A stretch of 11,755 bases of DNA from contig SBEK01000132.1 in assembly GCA_009668925.1 (NCBI GenBank), positions 1 to 11,755 of the forward strand, written 5' to 3'. The notes below the pieces were generated by a model. The model saw nothing but the letters and a program-made list of their open reading frames with translations. It searched no databases and had not been told where the DNA came from. The position numbers and the translations under genes are program-made. This DNA is from Deltaproteobacteria bacterium. GTDB lineage: Bacteria > Desulfobacterota > Syntrophia > Syntrophales > Smithellaceae. How positions within the stretch are numbered: the first letter of the stretch is position 1; each line of letters starts with the position of its first letter. Positions 1-7,390 of this stretch are shown here, one piece after another.

Positions 1-1
1 A

Positions 2-796
2 AATGGTTGGAACGGTACGCACGGGACATCCCCTACGGGGCATTCCGGCGTCCATCCCGGCGGCATGCGGGTGGGCGGAGAGTCGCGCAATAAATCCGCC
101 ATTAAAGTGGCTATGGAGCGCCGCTACCGCGATTATTCGCAATCCGGCCCGATCACCGCATCGCAGATGGGCGAAGCGCTGAAGAGGCTTAAACACCTTC
201 AGCCTGCGGGACCGAAGGATATTGTGAATGTCGACAAGACGATTTATCAAACCATGCGCAATGCCGGTGAAATAGAAATCGTTTTCGACAGGCGTATGGC
301 CGACCGCCTGAAAGTCAAGCTGCTCATTGATAATGGCGGCTGGTCGATGGATCCCTACGTCGATATCGTCCAGGTGCTTTTTCACTATGCACAGTTTCAG
401 TTCAAGGAACTGGAGATTTATTATTTCCACAATACGATTTACTCGAAAGTCTGGCTCGATCCGAACCGATTCAAAAGGCCGGTGCCAGTCGATGACTTGC
501 TCCGGTCGGATCCGGAAACGAGGTTTATTATCGTCGGCGATGCGTCCATGGCGCCTTACGAGCTGGCCGACCCCCGCGGCGCCATTTATGTCGGCCAAAA
601 TGAGTCCCGGTCATCGGTCGAGTATCTGACCCTCTTGTCGAAAGCATTCCGGCATGCCGTCTGGCTCAATCCCCAGCCGCAGGATCACTGGTTCTACACG
701 TGGACGGTGAAAACCATTGCCGGGATCTTTCCCATGTTTGAACTCTCGCTCGATGGACTGGAAAAAGCGGTGCATCATTTAATATCTCGAAATTGA
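2..796 (+). CDS. VWA domain-containing protein, C-terminal part (5' end outside window)
   Basis: The reading frame is open from base 2, upstream of the first in-window ATG at 65, so the gene is cut by the window edge. The extra residues upstream (NGWNGTHGTSPTGHSG) and the following GGMRVGGESRNKSA stretch form a glycine-rich block that I recognise from large bacterial VWA/CoxE-like proteins. A von Willebrand A domain follows: a beta-strand ending in LLIDNGGWSMDPYVD resembles the metal-binding MIDAS motif, and a later strand reads RFIIVGDASMAP. No signal peptide or membrane segment is visible in this part, so it is probably cytoplasmic. Relatives often sit next to MoxR-type AAA+ ATPases, which would lie upstream of this window if present. 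The substrate and role are unknown. The family call is fairly secure; any function is inference. The stop is 15 bases before the next gene, so co-transcription is likely. Confidence 0.8.
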   Translation, partial: NGWNGTHGTSPTGHSGVHPGGMRVGGESRNKSAIKVAMERRYRDYSQSGPITASQMGEALKRLKHLQPAGPKDIVNVDKTIYQTMRNAGEIEIVFDRRMADRLKVKLLIDNGGWSMDPYVDIVQVLFHYAQFQFKELEIYYFHNTIYSKVWLDPNRFKRPVPVDDLLRSDPETRFIIVGDASMAPYELADPRGAIYVGQNESRSSVEYLTLLSKAFRHAVWLNPQPQDHWFYTWTVKTIAGIFPMFELSLDGLEKAVHHLISRN

Positions 797-811
797 TAAG
801 GAGAAGAAATC

Positions 812-1384
812 ATGAAAAAGAGATTGGCTTCCGCCGTTGCCCTGCTGCTTATTTTAGCTTCGGCAACCACGTCGGCTGCGCTGACCGAACCACCCGCGGT
901 GGGTGGGACGCTGCCCGCGGTACAGTTTCCCAAACCGGCCGATTCCGCGGGGCTCAGCTATCTGGGCCTCGCCGGGACGGGTACTTTTTCGGCGGGTCAG
1001 GTGAAGGCGCAGGCGCTGATTATCCAGATTTTCAGCATGTATTGCCCGTACTGTCAGAAAGACGCGCCGAATGTTAACCGTCTCTATGGATTGATAGAAA
1101 AGAATCCGGCGCTGAACGGCAAAATAAAAATCATCGGCATCGGCGCTGGAAATACGTCATTTGAAGTTGCCACCTTCAGGAAGAAATACAAAGTGGAATT
1201 TCCGCTGATCCCCGATGCGGATTTTAAGATCTATAAGGTGATCGGCGAGGTGCGCACGCCTTATTTTATCGTGGTGAAGTTACATGGTCCCCGGCCGCTG
1301 GAAGTCGTTTATTCTCGCTTGGGCGGACATGATGATGTCGACGCATTTCTGGCCGAGATCATTAAGGCCGCGGATGTAAAGTAG
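812..1384 (+). CDS. exported thioredoxin-fold (TlpA-like) protein
   Basis: This is a 190-residue protein with a Sec-type signal peptide: MKKR, then a hydrophobic stretch at residues 5-18, with likely cleavage near the alanines around residue 23. The mature domain is a thioredoxin fold. It has a beta-strand ALIIQIFSMY leading into the redox motif C78-P-Y-C81, a helix after it, and a cis-proline region (VRTPYFIVV, P150). The order matches TlpA/AhpC-TSA-like thiol-disulfide oxidoreductases. The CPYC dipeptide is the glutaredoxin-type active site, suggesting a reductase rather than an oxidase, but that is inference. The ATG at 812 is preceded by AAGGAG. The next gene, a peroxiredoxin, begins only about ten bases after the stop, so the two are probably an operon and may be redox partners in the periplasm. 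Confidence 0.82.
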   Translation: MKKRLASAVALLLILASATTSAALTEPPAVGGTLPAVQFPKPADSAGLSYLGLAGTGTFSAGQVKAQALIIQIFSMYCPYCQKDAPNVNRLYGLIEKNPALNGKIKIIGIGAGNTSFEVATFRKKYKVEFPLIPDADFKIYKVIGEVRTPYFIVVKLHGPRPLEVVYSRLGGHDDVDAFLAEIIKAADVK

Positions 1385-1393
1385 GAGGCGGTG

Positions 1394-1978
1394 ATGAAGA
1401 AAATTATCTTTGTTGCTCTGTCGGTCGTCTTTTTTGCGTTAAACGCTCTTGCCCTGTCTGACGTCTATAAGGAAAATATTTACCCGGTCGGTCGACTGAA
1501 ACCTGTGGACAGCGTTTTAAAGGTCAGCGTCGGTGACAAAGCGCCGGATTTTTCTCTTAAAGCGGTAAGCGGCAAGACGGTGTCACTTGCGGATTATATC
1601 GGCCAGAAGAATGTCGTGCTTTCGTTTGTCCCCGCTGCCTGGACGCCGGTTTGCTCCGATCAGTGGCCCGGATATAATATTGTAGAGGACCTGTTTGAAA
1701 ACAATAACGCCGTATTGTTGGGCATTTCCGTGGATAACATTCCGACCCTGTATTCCTGGACCAATCAAATGGGGCACCTCTGGTTCGAGGTTCTCTCCGA
1801 TTTCTGGCCGCACGGTGCCGTCGCTTCCCGATATGGCATTCTGCGGTCCGATGGCACTGCGGAGCGCGCCATTATCATTATCGATAAAAAGGGAATTATT
1901 CGCTACATCGATGTGCATGATATTAATGAACGGCCCCCTTTGGAAAGTATCATCGTGCAGATTGAAAAAATAAGATAA
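1394..1978 (+). CDS. exported 1-Cys peroxiredoxin (AhpC/TSA family)
   Basis: This 194-residue protein starts with a hydrophobic signal sequence (MKKIIFVAL... to about residue 20, ending NALA), so export to the periplasm is predicted. The peroxiredoxin domain starts near residue 47 (VGDKAPDFSLKAVSGKTVSL). It contains the catalytic PxxxTxxC motif as P80-AAW-T84-PV-C87, and an arginine in AERAIIIIDKKG (R158) that fits the family's active-site arginine. C87 is the only cysteine in the protein, so there is no resolving cysteine and it should work as a 1-Cys enzyme that needs an external thiol, possibly the TlpA-like protein just upstream. I chose ATG 1394 because AGGAGG at 1383-1388 is 5 bases away. 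A GTG at 1391 is in frame but only 2 bases from it. A hairpin follows the stop. Confidence 0.85.
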   Translation: MKKIIFVALSVVFFALNALALSDVYKENIYPVGRLKPVDSVLKVSVGDKAPDFSLKAVSGKTVSLADYIGQKNVVLSFVPAAWTPVCSDQWPGYNIVEDLFENNNAVLLGISVDNIPTLYSWTNQMGHLWFEVLSDFWPHGAVASRYGILRSDGTAERAIIIIDKKGIIRYIDVHDINERPPLESIIVQIEKIR

Positions 1979-1987
1979 TGAATAACA

Positions 1988-2006
1988 GGGCCGCAGGCCC
2001 CTCTTG
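1988..2006 (+). terminator. weak terminator-like hairpin after peroxiredoxin
   Basis: GGGCC (1988-1992) and GGCCC (1996-2000) form a perfect 5-bp GC stem with a GCA loop, followed by CTCTTG. The stem is strong for its size but the T-run is poor, so termination may be incomplete. It lies 10 bases after the peroxiredoxin stop, where a terminator is expected. Confidence 0.45.
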
Positions 2007-2099
2007 CACTGTAATCCCCAAAATTGATTTTTTTGATGTTTAATTCAATGGTTATTGCTGATTAACCGGTGTTTGAAGAAATCTTAGCCGTAATTTTCC

Positions 2100-2128
2100 T
2101 TGACAGCGGAATTCAATTGCGATACGCA
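2100..2128 (+). promoter_or_regulatory. possible sigma70 promoter for the TetR gene
   Basis: A perfect -35 hexamer TTGACA lies at 2100-2105. The -10 is poor: GATACG at 2121-2126 with an upstream TGC (extended -10 look), 15 bases away, or TACGCA at 2123-2128 with a 17-base gap. It leads into the TetR gene after a leader of about 100 bases. The -35 is clear; the promoter as a whole is a guess. Confidence 0.35.
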
Positions 2129-2131
2129 CTC

Positions 2132-2146
2132 ATGACCGTAAGTCAT
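2132..2146. promoter_or_regulatory. inverted repeat, possible TetR operator
   Basis: ATGAC (2132-2136) and GTCAT (2142-2146) are exact inverted arms separated by 5 bases. They sit just after the possible -10 of the TetR gene. TetR-family regulators commonly bind short palindromes in their own promoters, so this may be an autoregulatory site, but the arms are short enough to occur by chance. The rest of the 1979-2239 spacer shows nothing else I can support. Confidence 0.25.
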
Positions 2147-2239
2147 AACTTAGTGCTGGCGATTGTTTTCCTGTATTTACCTTAATTTGCCAAAGCCAGC
2201 CTGAATGCGTCTTCATCTTATTTGAGAGGAGTATCGGTC

Positions 2240-2878
2240 TTGAGCTCAGAAGAAAGAAGAAAAAAGGAAAAGGAAAATCGCAAGAATGCGATCCTGAGAG
2301 CGGCGCGCAAGCTTTTCTTTGAGCGCGGCTTTAAATCGGTTACCGTTGATTTGATCGCTGCCAAGGCGGAGGTCAGCAAGGGGTCAATCTATCTCTATTT
2401 CGACAGCAAGGAAGAAATTTATACTCAGATTTTGATTTCGGCAAGCATTGAACGTCATAAAGAAATTGAAAATTTCCTCAAAAAGGAAGGGACGGCTGCG
2501 GAACTTCTTTTGATGTTTGCCAACGACTACGTTGATTTCTTTCTGGACAATAATGAATTGTTCAGGATTCTCATGACGTTCATGCTGCATTCGGAAAATA
2601 TGAATTTGACCGAAGATCAAAATACGCAATTAATTCATACGACAAATGAAAATATTCGCACGATTTCCGAAATTCTCCGCAAGGGTGTGGAGTCGGGCGA
2701 ATTTATACCGGACATTGATATCCGTCAGATCCAAAATGCCCTGTGGGGATTATTGAATGGAATCATTTCTCTCTACATTTATACAGGTGCGCCGGAAAAG
2801 CGAACGGAGAGGATTCATACCACCGTCAAAGAAAGCATCAAAGTTTTTATCAAAGGGATTAAGGCGCGGCCGTTTTAA
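2240..2878 (+). CDS. TetR/AcrR-family transcriptional regulator
   Basis: This is a 212-residue protein with the classic TetR N-terminal DNA-binding domain. A charged lead-in (EERRKKEKENRKNA) is followed by the first helix AILRAARKLFFERGF, then the helix-turn-helix VTVDLIAAKAEVSKGSIYLYF and the DSKEEIY segment, all within about residues 13-62. The C-terminal part is helical and would be the ligand-binding and dimerisation domain; its ligand cannot be read from sequence. The start is not an ATG. I chose TTG at 2240 because GAGAGGAG (2224-2231) is 8 bases upstream; a TTG at 2222 is in frame but lies before that ribosome-binding site. No target operon is evident: the gene stands alone between the peroxiredoxin pair and a convergent regulator. 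Confidence 0.87.
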   Translation: MSSEERRKKEKENRKNAILRAARKLFFERGFKSVTVDLIAAKAEVSKGSIYLYFDSKEEIYTQILISASIERHKEIENFLKKEGTAAELLLMFANDYVDFFLDNNELFRILMTFMLHSENMNLTEDQNTQLIHTTNENIRTISEILRKGVESGEFIPDIDIRQIQNALWGLLNGIISLYIYTGAPEKRTERIHTTVKESIKVFIKGIKARPF

Positions 2879-2911
2879 AAAGCAAGCCTGATTCATCACG
2901 TCATTTGTCAG

Positions 2912-2932
2912 AACCTTAATTTACGGAAGGTT
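2912..2932. terminator. possible weak bidirectional hairpin between convergent genes
   Basis: AACCTT (2912-2917) and AAGGTT (2927-2932) can pair over a 9-base loop. The hairpin lies in the 73-bp gap between the convergent TetR and ModE-like genes, where a shared terminator would be expected. The stem is AT-rich and has no clear T-run on either side, so support is slight. Confidence 0.22.
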
Positions 2933-2951
2933 GCCGGTTAAGTACCGCCGA

Positions 2952-3296
2952 TCAGTCTTTACCGTTGGCGCCGATTAATTTCTGAAAATCCCGATCCGCC
3001 TCATGCAGCAATTTTTCCACGTTTCTTTCGAGTTCTTCAAAACGGTCGATAATGGAGCGGGCCTGAGGCGTCAACTGCATGGATTTGTCATGAGTACCAA
3101 TGACCACCAGCTTCATGCCCATCCGTTCCTCGGACGCTTTCAATCTTCCCCATGCTGCACGATAGGACATCTCCAGTTTTTTGGCTGCGGCATTTAAGCT
3201 GCGCTGCTCATCAATGGCTTTCAGAATATTGTCGCGTCCTTTGCCAAAGACGACCTTTCCGTTTCTTTCAATCCAGATCTTATACTTGATTTCCAT
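2952..3296 (-). CDS. ModE-like winged-helix regulator, DNA-binding domain only
   Basis: This 114-residue protein matches the N-terminal DNA-binding half of the molybdate regulator ModE. It opens KYKIWIERNGKVVFGKGR and has the helix-turn-helix SLNAAAKKLEMSYRAAWGRL (LysR-type fold, about residues 33-52), followed by a wing and a helical tail with ELERNVEKLLHEA, probably used for dimerisation. There is no C-terminal molbindin (MOP/TOBE) domain, whereas full ModE is about 260 residues, so direct molybdate or tungstate sensing is doubtful. Such stand-alone ModE-like proteins are common beside molybdo- or tungsto-enzymes. This one is divergent from a formate dehydrogenase operon, which needs Mo or W, so control of that operon is the natural inference. 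The ATG at 3296 is preceded on its strand by GGAGGGGG, and a good promoter lies further up. Confidence 0.85.
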   Translation of the reverse strand: MEIKYKIWIERNGKVVFGKGRDNILKAIDEQRSLNAAAKKLEMSYRAAWGRLKASEERMGMKLVVIGTHDKSMQLTPQARSIIDRFEELERNVEKLLHEADRDFQKLIGANGKD

Positions 3297-3330
3297 CAGG
3301 AGCCCCCTCCATATGTGTCGTGTGATTTTA

Positions 3331-3360
3331 TTTATAGGAATGATCGATGCAAAATGTCAA
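3331..3360 (-). promoter_or_regulatory. sigma70 promoter for the ModE-like gene
   Basis: Read on the minus strand, a perfect -35 TTGACA (3360-3355) is followed after 18 bases by TATAAA (3336-3331), one mismatch from the -10 consensus. Transcription would begin near 3324 and run into the GGAGG and ATG of the ModE-like gene. The -35 overlaps an ATGTCA half-site (3354-3359) resembling the arms of the palindromes nearby, which would allow autoregulation. Confidence 0.65.
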
Positions 3361-3401
3361 TAAAATTCGTTATTCACCACTTTAGTGAAGACACTATGTG
3401 C

Positions 3402-3419
3402 TATGTTTGATTAAACATA
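3402..3419. promoter_or_regulatory. palindromic operator candidate, copy 1
   Basis: TATGTTT-GATT-AAACATA is a perfect inverted repeat with 7-bp arms and a 4-bp spacer. It shares the TATGT-N8-ACATA frame, arm length and spacer with a second palindrome 46 bp downstream (centre to centre). Both lie between the ModE-like regulator and the formate dehydrogenase operon. It overlaps TTGATT (3407-3412), which with TATGAC (3430-3435) at a 17-base gap makes a mediocre promoter for the operon. The binding protein is inferred, not shown. Confidence 0.6.
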
Positions 3420-3435
3420 TTGACATTTTTATGAC
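3407..3435 (+). promoter_or_regulatory. possible promoter of the formate dehydrogenase operon
   Basis: TTGATT (3407-3412) and TATGAC (3430-3435) are separated by 17 bases; each matches four of six consensus positions. If used, the -35 would lie inside palindrome 1 and palindrome 2 would cover the start of the transcript, a repressor-like layout. Weak consensus matches equally fit an activated promoter placed elsewhere in the spacer. Confidence 0.3.
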
Positions 3436-3447
3436 TTTTGGTCAAGG

Positions 3448-3465
3448 TATGTCACGCATGACATA
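3448..3465. promoter_or_regulatory. palindromic operator candidate, copy 2, inside a larger inverted repeat
   Basis: TATGTCA-CGCA-TGACATA is a perfect 7-bp-arm palindrome with a 4-bp spacer, the same design as the one at 3402-3419. It is nested in outer 8-bp arms, TTTTGGTC (3436-3443) and GACCAAAA (3466-3473), with four extra bases (AAGG) on the left only. A further identical right half-site TGACATA occurs at 3475-3481, just before the ribosome-binding site of the operon's first gene. It may be an operator, an RNA hairpin in the leader, or both. Confidence 0.6.
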
Positions 3466-3499
3466 GACCAAAATTGACATAGTTACCGGGAGGCTTTTT

Positions 3500-6400
3500 A
3501 TGCAAATTACGAGAAGAGGTTTTTTAACCATGACCGGCGCCGTGGGAGGCGGGGTTGCCCTATCCAGTCTTGGGCTGAACCTGAATCCGACCCGCGCATA
3601 TGCGGACGAGCTTAGCAAAATGGATCGGATCAAAATTGCCAAGCAGGTGACGACGATCTGTTGTTACTGTTCCGTTGGTTGTGGCCTGGTCTGTAGCGTG
3701 GATAAGGCTACGGGTAAGATTTTCAATATCGAAGGCGACGCGGATCACCCCATCAATGAGGGGTCGCTCTGCGCGAAGGGCGCCGGTTTCTTCGATCTGA
3801 CCGAGGCGAACAAGCATCGTCTCACCAAGGTGCTTTACCGTAAGCCTTACGGAACCGAGTGGGAAGAAAAAGACTGGGACTTTGCCCTTTCCCGCATTGC
3901 CCGTCTGGTCAAGGACACGCGCGACAAAAATTTTATCAAGAGAAACGACAAGGGTGAACTGGTCAATCGTTGTGAAGCCATCGGCCACTACGGCAGTTCC
4001 AATATTGATAATGAAGAATGCTGGCTCGTGACCACCAAGTCCAGAGCCCTGGGCGTTGTCTACATGGATCATCAGGCCAGGGTCTGACACAGTCCATCGG
4101 TGACGGCTCTGGGAGAGTCGTTTGGACGCGGTTCGATGACGAACCACTACTGTGATCTAAAGAACGCCGACGTCATTCTGATTATGGGCAGCAATGCCGC
4201 CGAGCATCACCCGATCGCCTTTAAGTGGATTTTAAGAGCCAAAGAAAAAGGCGCAACGATTATTCACGTTGATCCCCGTTATACCAGAACCTCCGCCCGC
4301 TGTGATTTCCACGTTCCGCTTCGCTCGGGAACGGACATCGCTTTCCTGGGCGGCATGATCAACTACATTCTGGAAAACAAGAAGTTCTTCAAGGATTACG
4401 TCCTCAATTACACCAATGCGTCTTTCATCGTGGACAGCGGTTATTCGTTCAAGGACGGTCTGTTCTCCGGTTACGATCCCAAGAAAAGAAAATACGACAA
4501 AGCCACCTGGGTGTTCGACAAGGACGGCAAAGGGATCCCGCAGCGGGACATGAGCCTAACGCATCCGCGTTCGGTCTTTCAGCAGCTCAAGAAGCACTAC
4601 TCGAGGTACACACTGGACAAGGTTATAAGCATTACCGGTGTTTCCAAGGAAAACCTGCTCAAAGTGTATGAAGCATACAGCGCCACCGGTGTGCCGGACA
4701 AGGCGGGAACCGAATGCTATGCTCTGGGCTGGACTCAGCATACGACAGGATCCCAGATCATCCGCACGATGTCGGTCATTCAGCTTCTCCTGGGCAACAT
4801 GGGCGTCGCGGGCGGCGGCATCAACGCCCTGCGCGGAGAACCCAATGTTCAGGGTTCCACCGACCATGCGATTCTGTATAATGTTCTGCCCGGCTATCTG
4901 AAAACGCCTTCAGCGTCACTCGATACGCTGGAGCATTACCTCAAGAAATACACGCCGGAATCGAAAGATCCACAGTCAGCAAACTACTATCAGAATTATC
5001 CGAAGTTTCTTGTCAGTTTCCTGAAATCTCTGTGGGAAGACAAGGCCACGAAGGAAAATGAATTCGGTTACCCTTGGCTTCCCAAGATGGACGACGGGAA
5101 AGCCTATTCCACCATGCATATGTTCGACAAAATGTATACAGGCAAAGTGAAGGGATTTTTCGTCATCGGCGCCGACCCGGCCGTCAGTTCTCCGAATACG
5201 CAAAAGGTGCGTAAGGCGATGGAGAAACTGGACTGGCTTGTCGGCGAAAATATTTTTAACAACGAAACCTACGAATTCTGGCGGGGACCGGGTGTTGATC
5301 CCGCGAAAGTTCAGACGGAAGTATTTCTCTTGCCCGCCTCGGCGACCATGGAGAAGGAAGGCTCGCAGAGCAACTCCGGACGCTGGGTGCAGTGGAAATA
5401 TAAGGCGGCAGAGGCCCCCGGCGATGCCATCCCCGTGGGCGAAATTGAAATCAAAATTATGGCGGCCGTCAAAAAGCTTTATGAAAAAGAAGGCGGACCC
5501 AATGCTGAAGCCATTGTCAATCTCAAGTGGGATTATCTGGACGGCAAAGGTCACATGGATGCCGTGAAAGTGTCCCAGCGGATCAACGGCGTGTTTCTGG
5601 AAGATACGGTCATTGAAGATAAAGCCAAGAAAACAAAGACCGAATACAAAAAAGGCCAGCTGGTTCCCGGCTTCGGCAATCTCCAGGCCGACGGCAAAAC
5701 GGCCTGCGGCAACTGGTGTATTTCCGGAAGCTACACCGCAGAAGGCATCAACAGGATGAAGTCCCGGGGCAAGGAAGATCCGACGGGACTCGGCCTTTTC
5801 CCCAACTGGTCGTTTGCCTGGCCGGTTAATCGCCGCATCCTTTACAACCGCGCATCCTGCGATGTGAATGGGAAACCCTACAATCCCAAACGCAATATTC
5901 TGGAATGGAAGGGCGACAAGTGGGTGGGCGACGTGCCGGATGGGCCCTGGCCGCCGATGGCGGATAAAGAGAAAGGAAAATATCCTTTCATCATGCAGAA
6001 AGACGGTCTGGGTGCTTTGTTTGGACCCGGCATGGCTGAAGGCCCCTTCCCCGAGCATTACGAGCCGCTGGAAGGTCCACTGGAAAAAAATCCGATGTCG
6101 TCACAGCGGATCAATCCGGTTGCGGAGATATTCAAGAGTGATCTGGACAAAGTGGCCAACGCCAGCAAAGATTTCCCCTATGTGTGCACGACATACTCCT
6201 GCACGGAACACTGGTGCTCCGGCGCGTTGACGCGCTGGCAGGCCTGGCTTCTGGAAGCCATGCCGGAACTCTATGTGGAAATCGGCGAAGAACTGGCCAA
6301 GACATTAAGCATTAAAAACGGCGACCGCGTCGAAGTCTCTTCGATTCGCGGGAAAGCTCCCTGCGTAGCGATGGTCACCAAACGCTTCAAACCATTCACA

Positions 6401-6568
6401 GTGGAAGGAAACAAGATTCATCAGGTCGGCATGCCCTTCAATTACGGCTGGCTTTGTCCCAAGGACGGCAGCAGTGACAGCACGAACTTTTTAACCCCAT
6501 CCGTTGGTGACGGGAACACCTTCTGCCCCGAGTACAAGGCGTTCATGGTCAACGTGAAGAAGGCATAG
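3500..6568 (+). CDS. fdnG: selenocysteine-containing formate dehydrogenase, catalytic (alpha) subunit, Tat-exported
   Basis: This is the molybdopterin subunit of a membrane-bound formate dehydrogenase, which oxidises formate to CO2. It runs 1022 residues if the in-frame UGA at 4085-4087 is read as selenocysteine; both sides of that UGA are in one frame and continue the same family. The residue is number 196, the position of the active-site selenocysteine in E. coli FdnG, and the following His fits the family's U-H pair. A Tat signal (T-R5-R6-G-F-L, then a hydrophobic stretch, RAYA near 31-35) sends it outside. One 4Fe-4S site is C54-x2-C57-x3-C61 and C91 (SLCAKGAG). The C-terminal cofactor-binding domain starts near residue 890 (CTTYSCTEHW). 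GGGAGG lies 6 bases before the ATG. Mo versus W cannot be told. It heads the operon with the Fe-S and cytochrome subunits. Confidence 0.95.
4085..4087 (+). other. in-frame UGA read as selenocysteine (residue 196)
   Basis: The TGA separates two stretches in the same frame: the N-terminal Fe-S part ends ...YMDHQARV, and the rest begins HSPSVTALGESFGRG. The known FdnG family has selenocysteine exactly between V and H here. No neighbouring ATG with a ribosome-binding site would start a separate protein, so this is recoding and not a broken gene. Confidence 0.93.
4085..4125 (+). promoter_or_regulatory. predicted bacterial SECIS element after the UGA
   Basis: Bacterial selenocysteine insertion needs a hairpin directly after the UGA. 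Here TCCA (4093-4096) can pair with TGGG (4110-4113, one G-U pair), enclosing a 13-base apical region containing GGTGACGGCTCT, at roughly the right distance from the UGA. I could not fold it by computer, so the exact stem is uncertain, but the element must be near here if the UGA is decoded. Confidence 0.55.
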
Positions 6569-6581
6569 GAGGGAGACGACG

Positions 6582-7388
6582 ATGAGTACAAAACCTGAAC
6601 TGGTAAAATTGATCGATACCACCTTGTGCACCGCCTGTCGCGGCTGCCAGGTGGCCTGCAAGCAGTGGAACGAAATGCCCGGGCTGCGCACCAAGCAGTG
6701 GGGCAGCTATCAGAATCCGCCCGATTTGCAGTGGAATACCTGGACGCTGATCCGTTTCCAGGAATATGAGGATAAAGACAAAAACTTCCAGTGGATTTTC
6801 CGCAAGGACGGCTGCATGCACTGCACGGACGCCGCTTGCGTGAAGGTCTGCCCCAGCGGTTCTCTATATTATACAGAGATGAAGACCGTCGGCATCCGTC
6901 ATGAAAAATGCATCGGCTGCAAGGAATGCGTGTCGGCCTGTCCATTCCACATTCCCAAGTATGATGCAAAGAGTGACAAGGTTTACAAATGTGACCTGTG
7001 CTATAACCGCATTAAGGAAAGCCATGCACCGGCCTGTGTCAAATCCTGCCCGACCGGCGCCCTAACGATCGGCGATAAAGATGCGATGATTAAAAAAGCT
7101 TACGCCCGGGCGAAACAGCTGGGCGGCGACGCCAATGTTTACGGTGACAAGTTTGTGGATGGGACACACGTGGTCTATGTGCTGCAGTTCAAACCTGACG
7201 TTTACGATGAATTGCCGGTGAATCCGAAAGTTCCGGCGTCGGTGATCGTCTGGAAGGACCTTTTAAAGCCCCTGAGTTTGCTGGCGGCGGGCGGCGTATT
7301 GGGTGGAGCGTTTCTGCATTACATGATTCATGGGCCGAAGACTCCCAAAGAAGGAGTAGGGACTGAAGAAAAGAAGGGAGGGGAATAG
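6582..7388 (+). CDS. fdnH: formate dehydrogenase, iron-sulfur (beta) subunit
   Basis: This 268-residue electron-transfer subunit carries four ferredoxin-type cysteine sets for four 4Fe-4S clusters: C16-x2-C-x2-C-x3-C (LCTACRGCQVACKQW), CMHCTDAACVKVCP, CIGCKECVSACP and CDLCYNRI...ACVKSCP. Near the C-terminus one hydrophobic helix (about residues 223-246, LLKPLSLLAAGGVLGG) would anchor it in the membrane next to the cytochrome subunit, as in E. coli FdnH (294 residues). It has no signal peptide of its own, consistent with export in complex with the Tat-carrying catalytic subunit. GGAGGG overlaps the stop of the upstream gene and lies 8 bases before the ATG, so the two are translationally close. 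A charged tail (EEKKGGE) ends the protein. Confidence 0.94.
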   Translation: MSTKPELVKLIDTTLCTACRGCQVACKQWNEMPGLRTKQWGSYQNPPDLQWNTWTLIRFQEYEDKDKNFQWIFRKDGCMHCTDAACVKVCPSGSLYYTEMKTVGIRHEKCIGCKECVSACPFHIPKYDAKSDKVYKCDLCYNRIKESHAPACVKSCPTGALTIGDKDAMIKKAYARAKQLGGDANVYGDKFVDGTHVVYVLQFKPDVYDELPVNPKVPASVIVWKDLLKPLSLLAAGGVLGGAFLHYMIHGPKTPKEGVGTEEKKGGE

Positions 7389-7390
7389 CC

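Noticed and set aside
3394..3407. Tandem CTATGTG-CTATGTT direct repeat
   Set aside because: Only two short units, the second being part of the palindrome; too small to call a separate repeat element.
3297..3499. Sigma54 (-24/-12) promoter for the formate dehydrogenase operon
   Set aside because: I looked for GG-N10-GC with TGGCAC/TTGC context and found no acceptable match in the spacer.
4085..4087. Stop codon as evidence for a pseudogene or two separate proteins
   Set aside because: The frame is kept on both sides, the position equals the known selenocysteine site, and the second half lacks its own credible start.
3560..4147. Minus-strand open frame of 195 codons over the selenocysteine site
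   Set aside because: It is antisense to the conserved N-terminal Fe-S region of the alpha subunit and resembles no known family; a mirror of the coding strand.
4976..6058. Long minus-strand open frame (360 codons) opposite the formate dehydrogenase alpha gene
   Set aside because: It lies wholly antisense to a well-recognised gene, has low-complexity composition typical of a shadow frame, and resembles no family I know.
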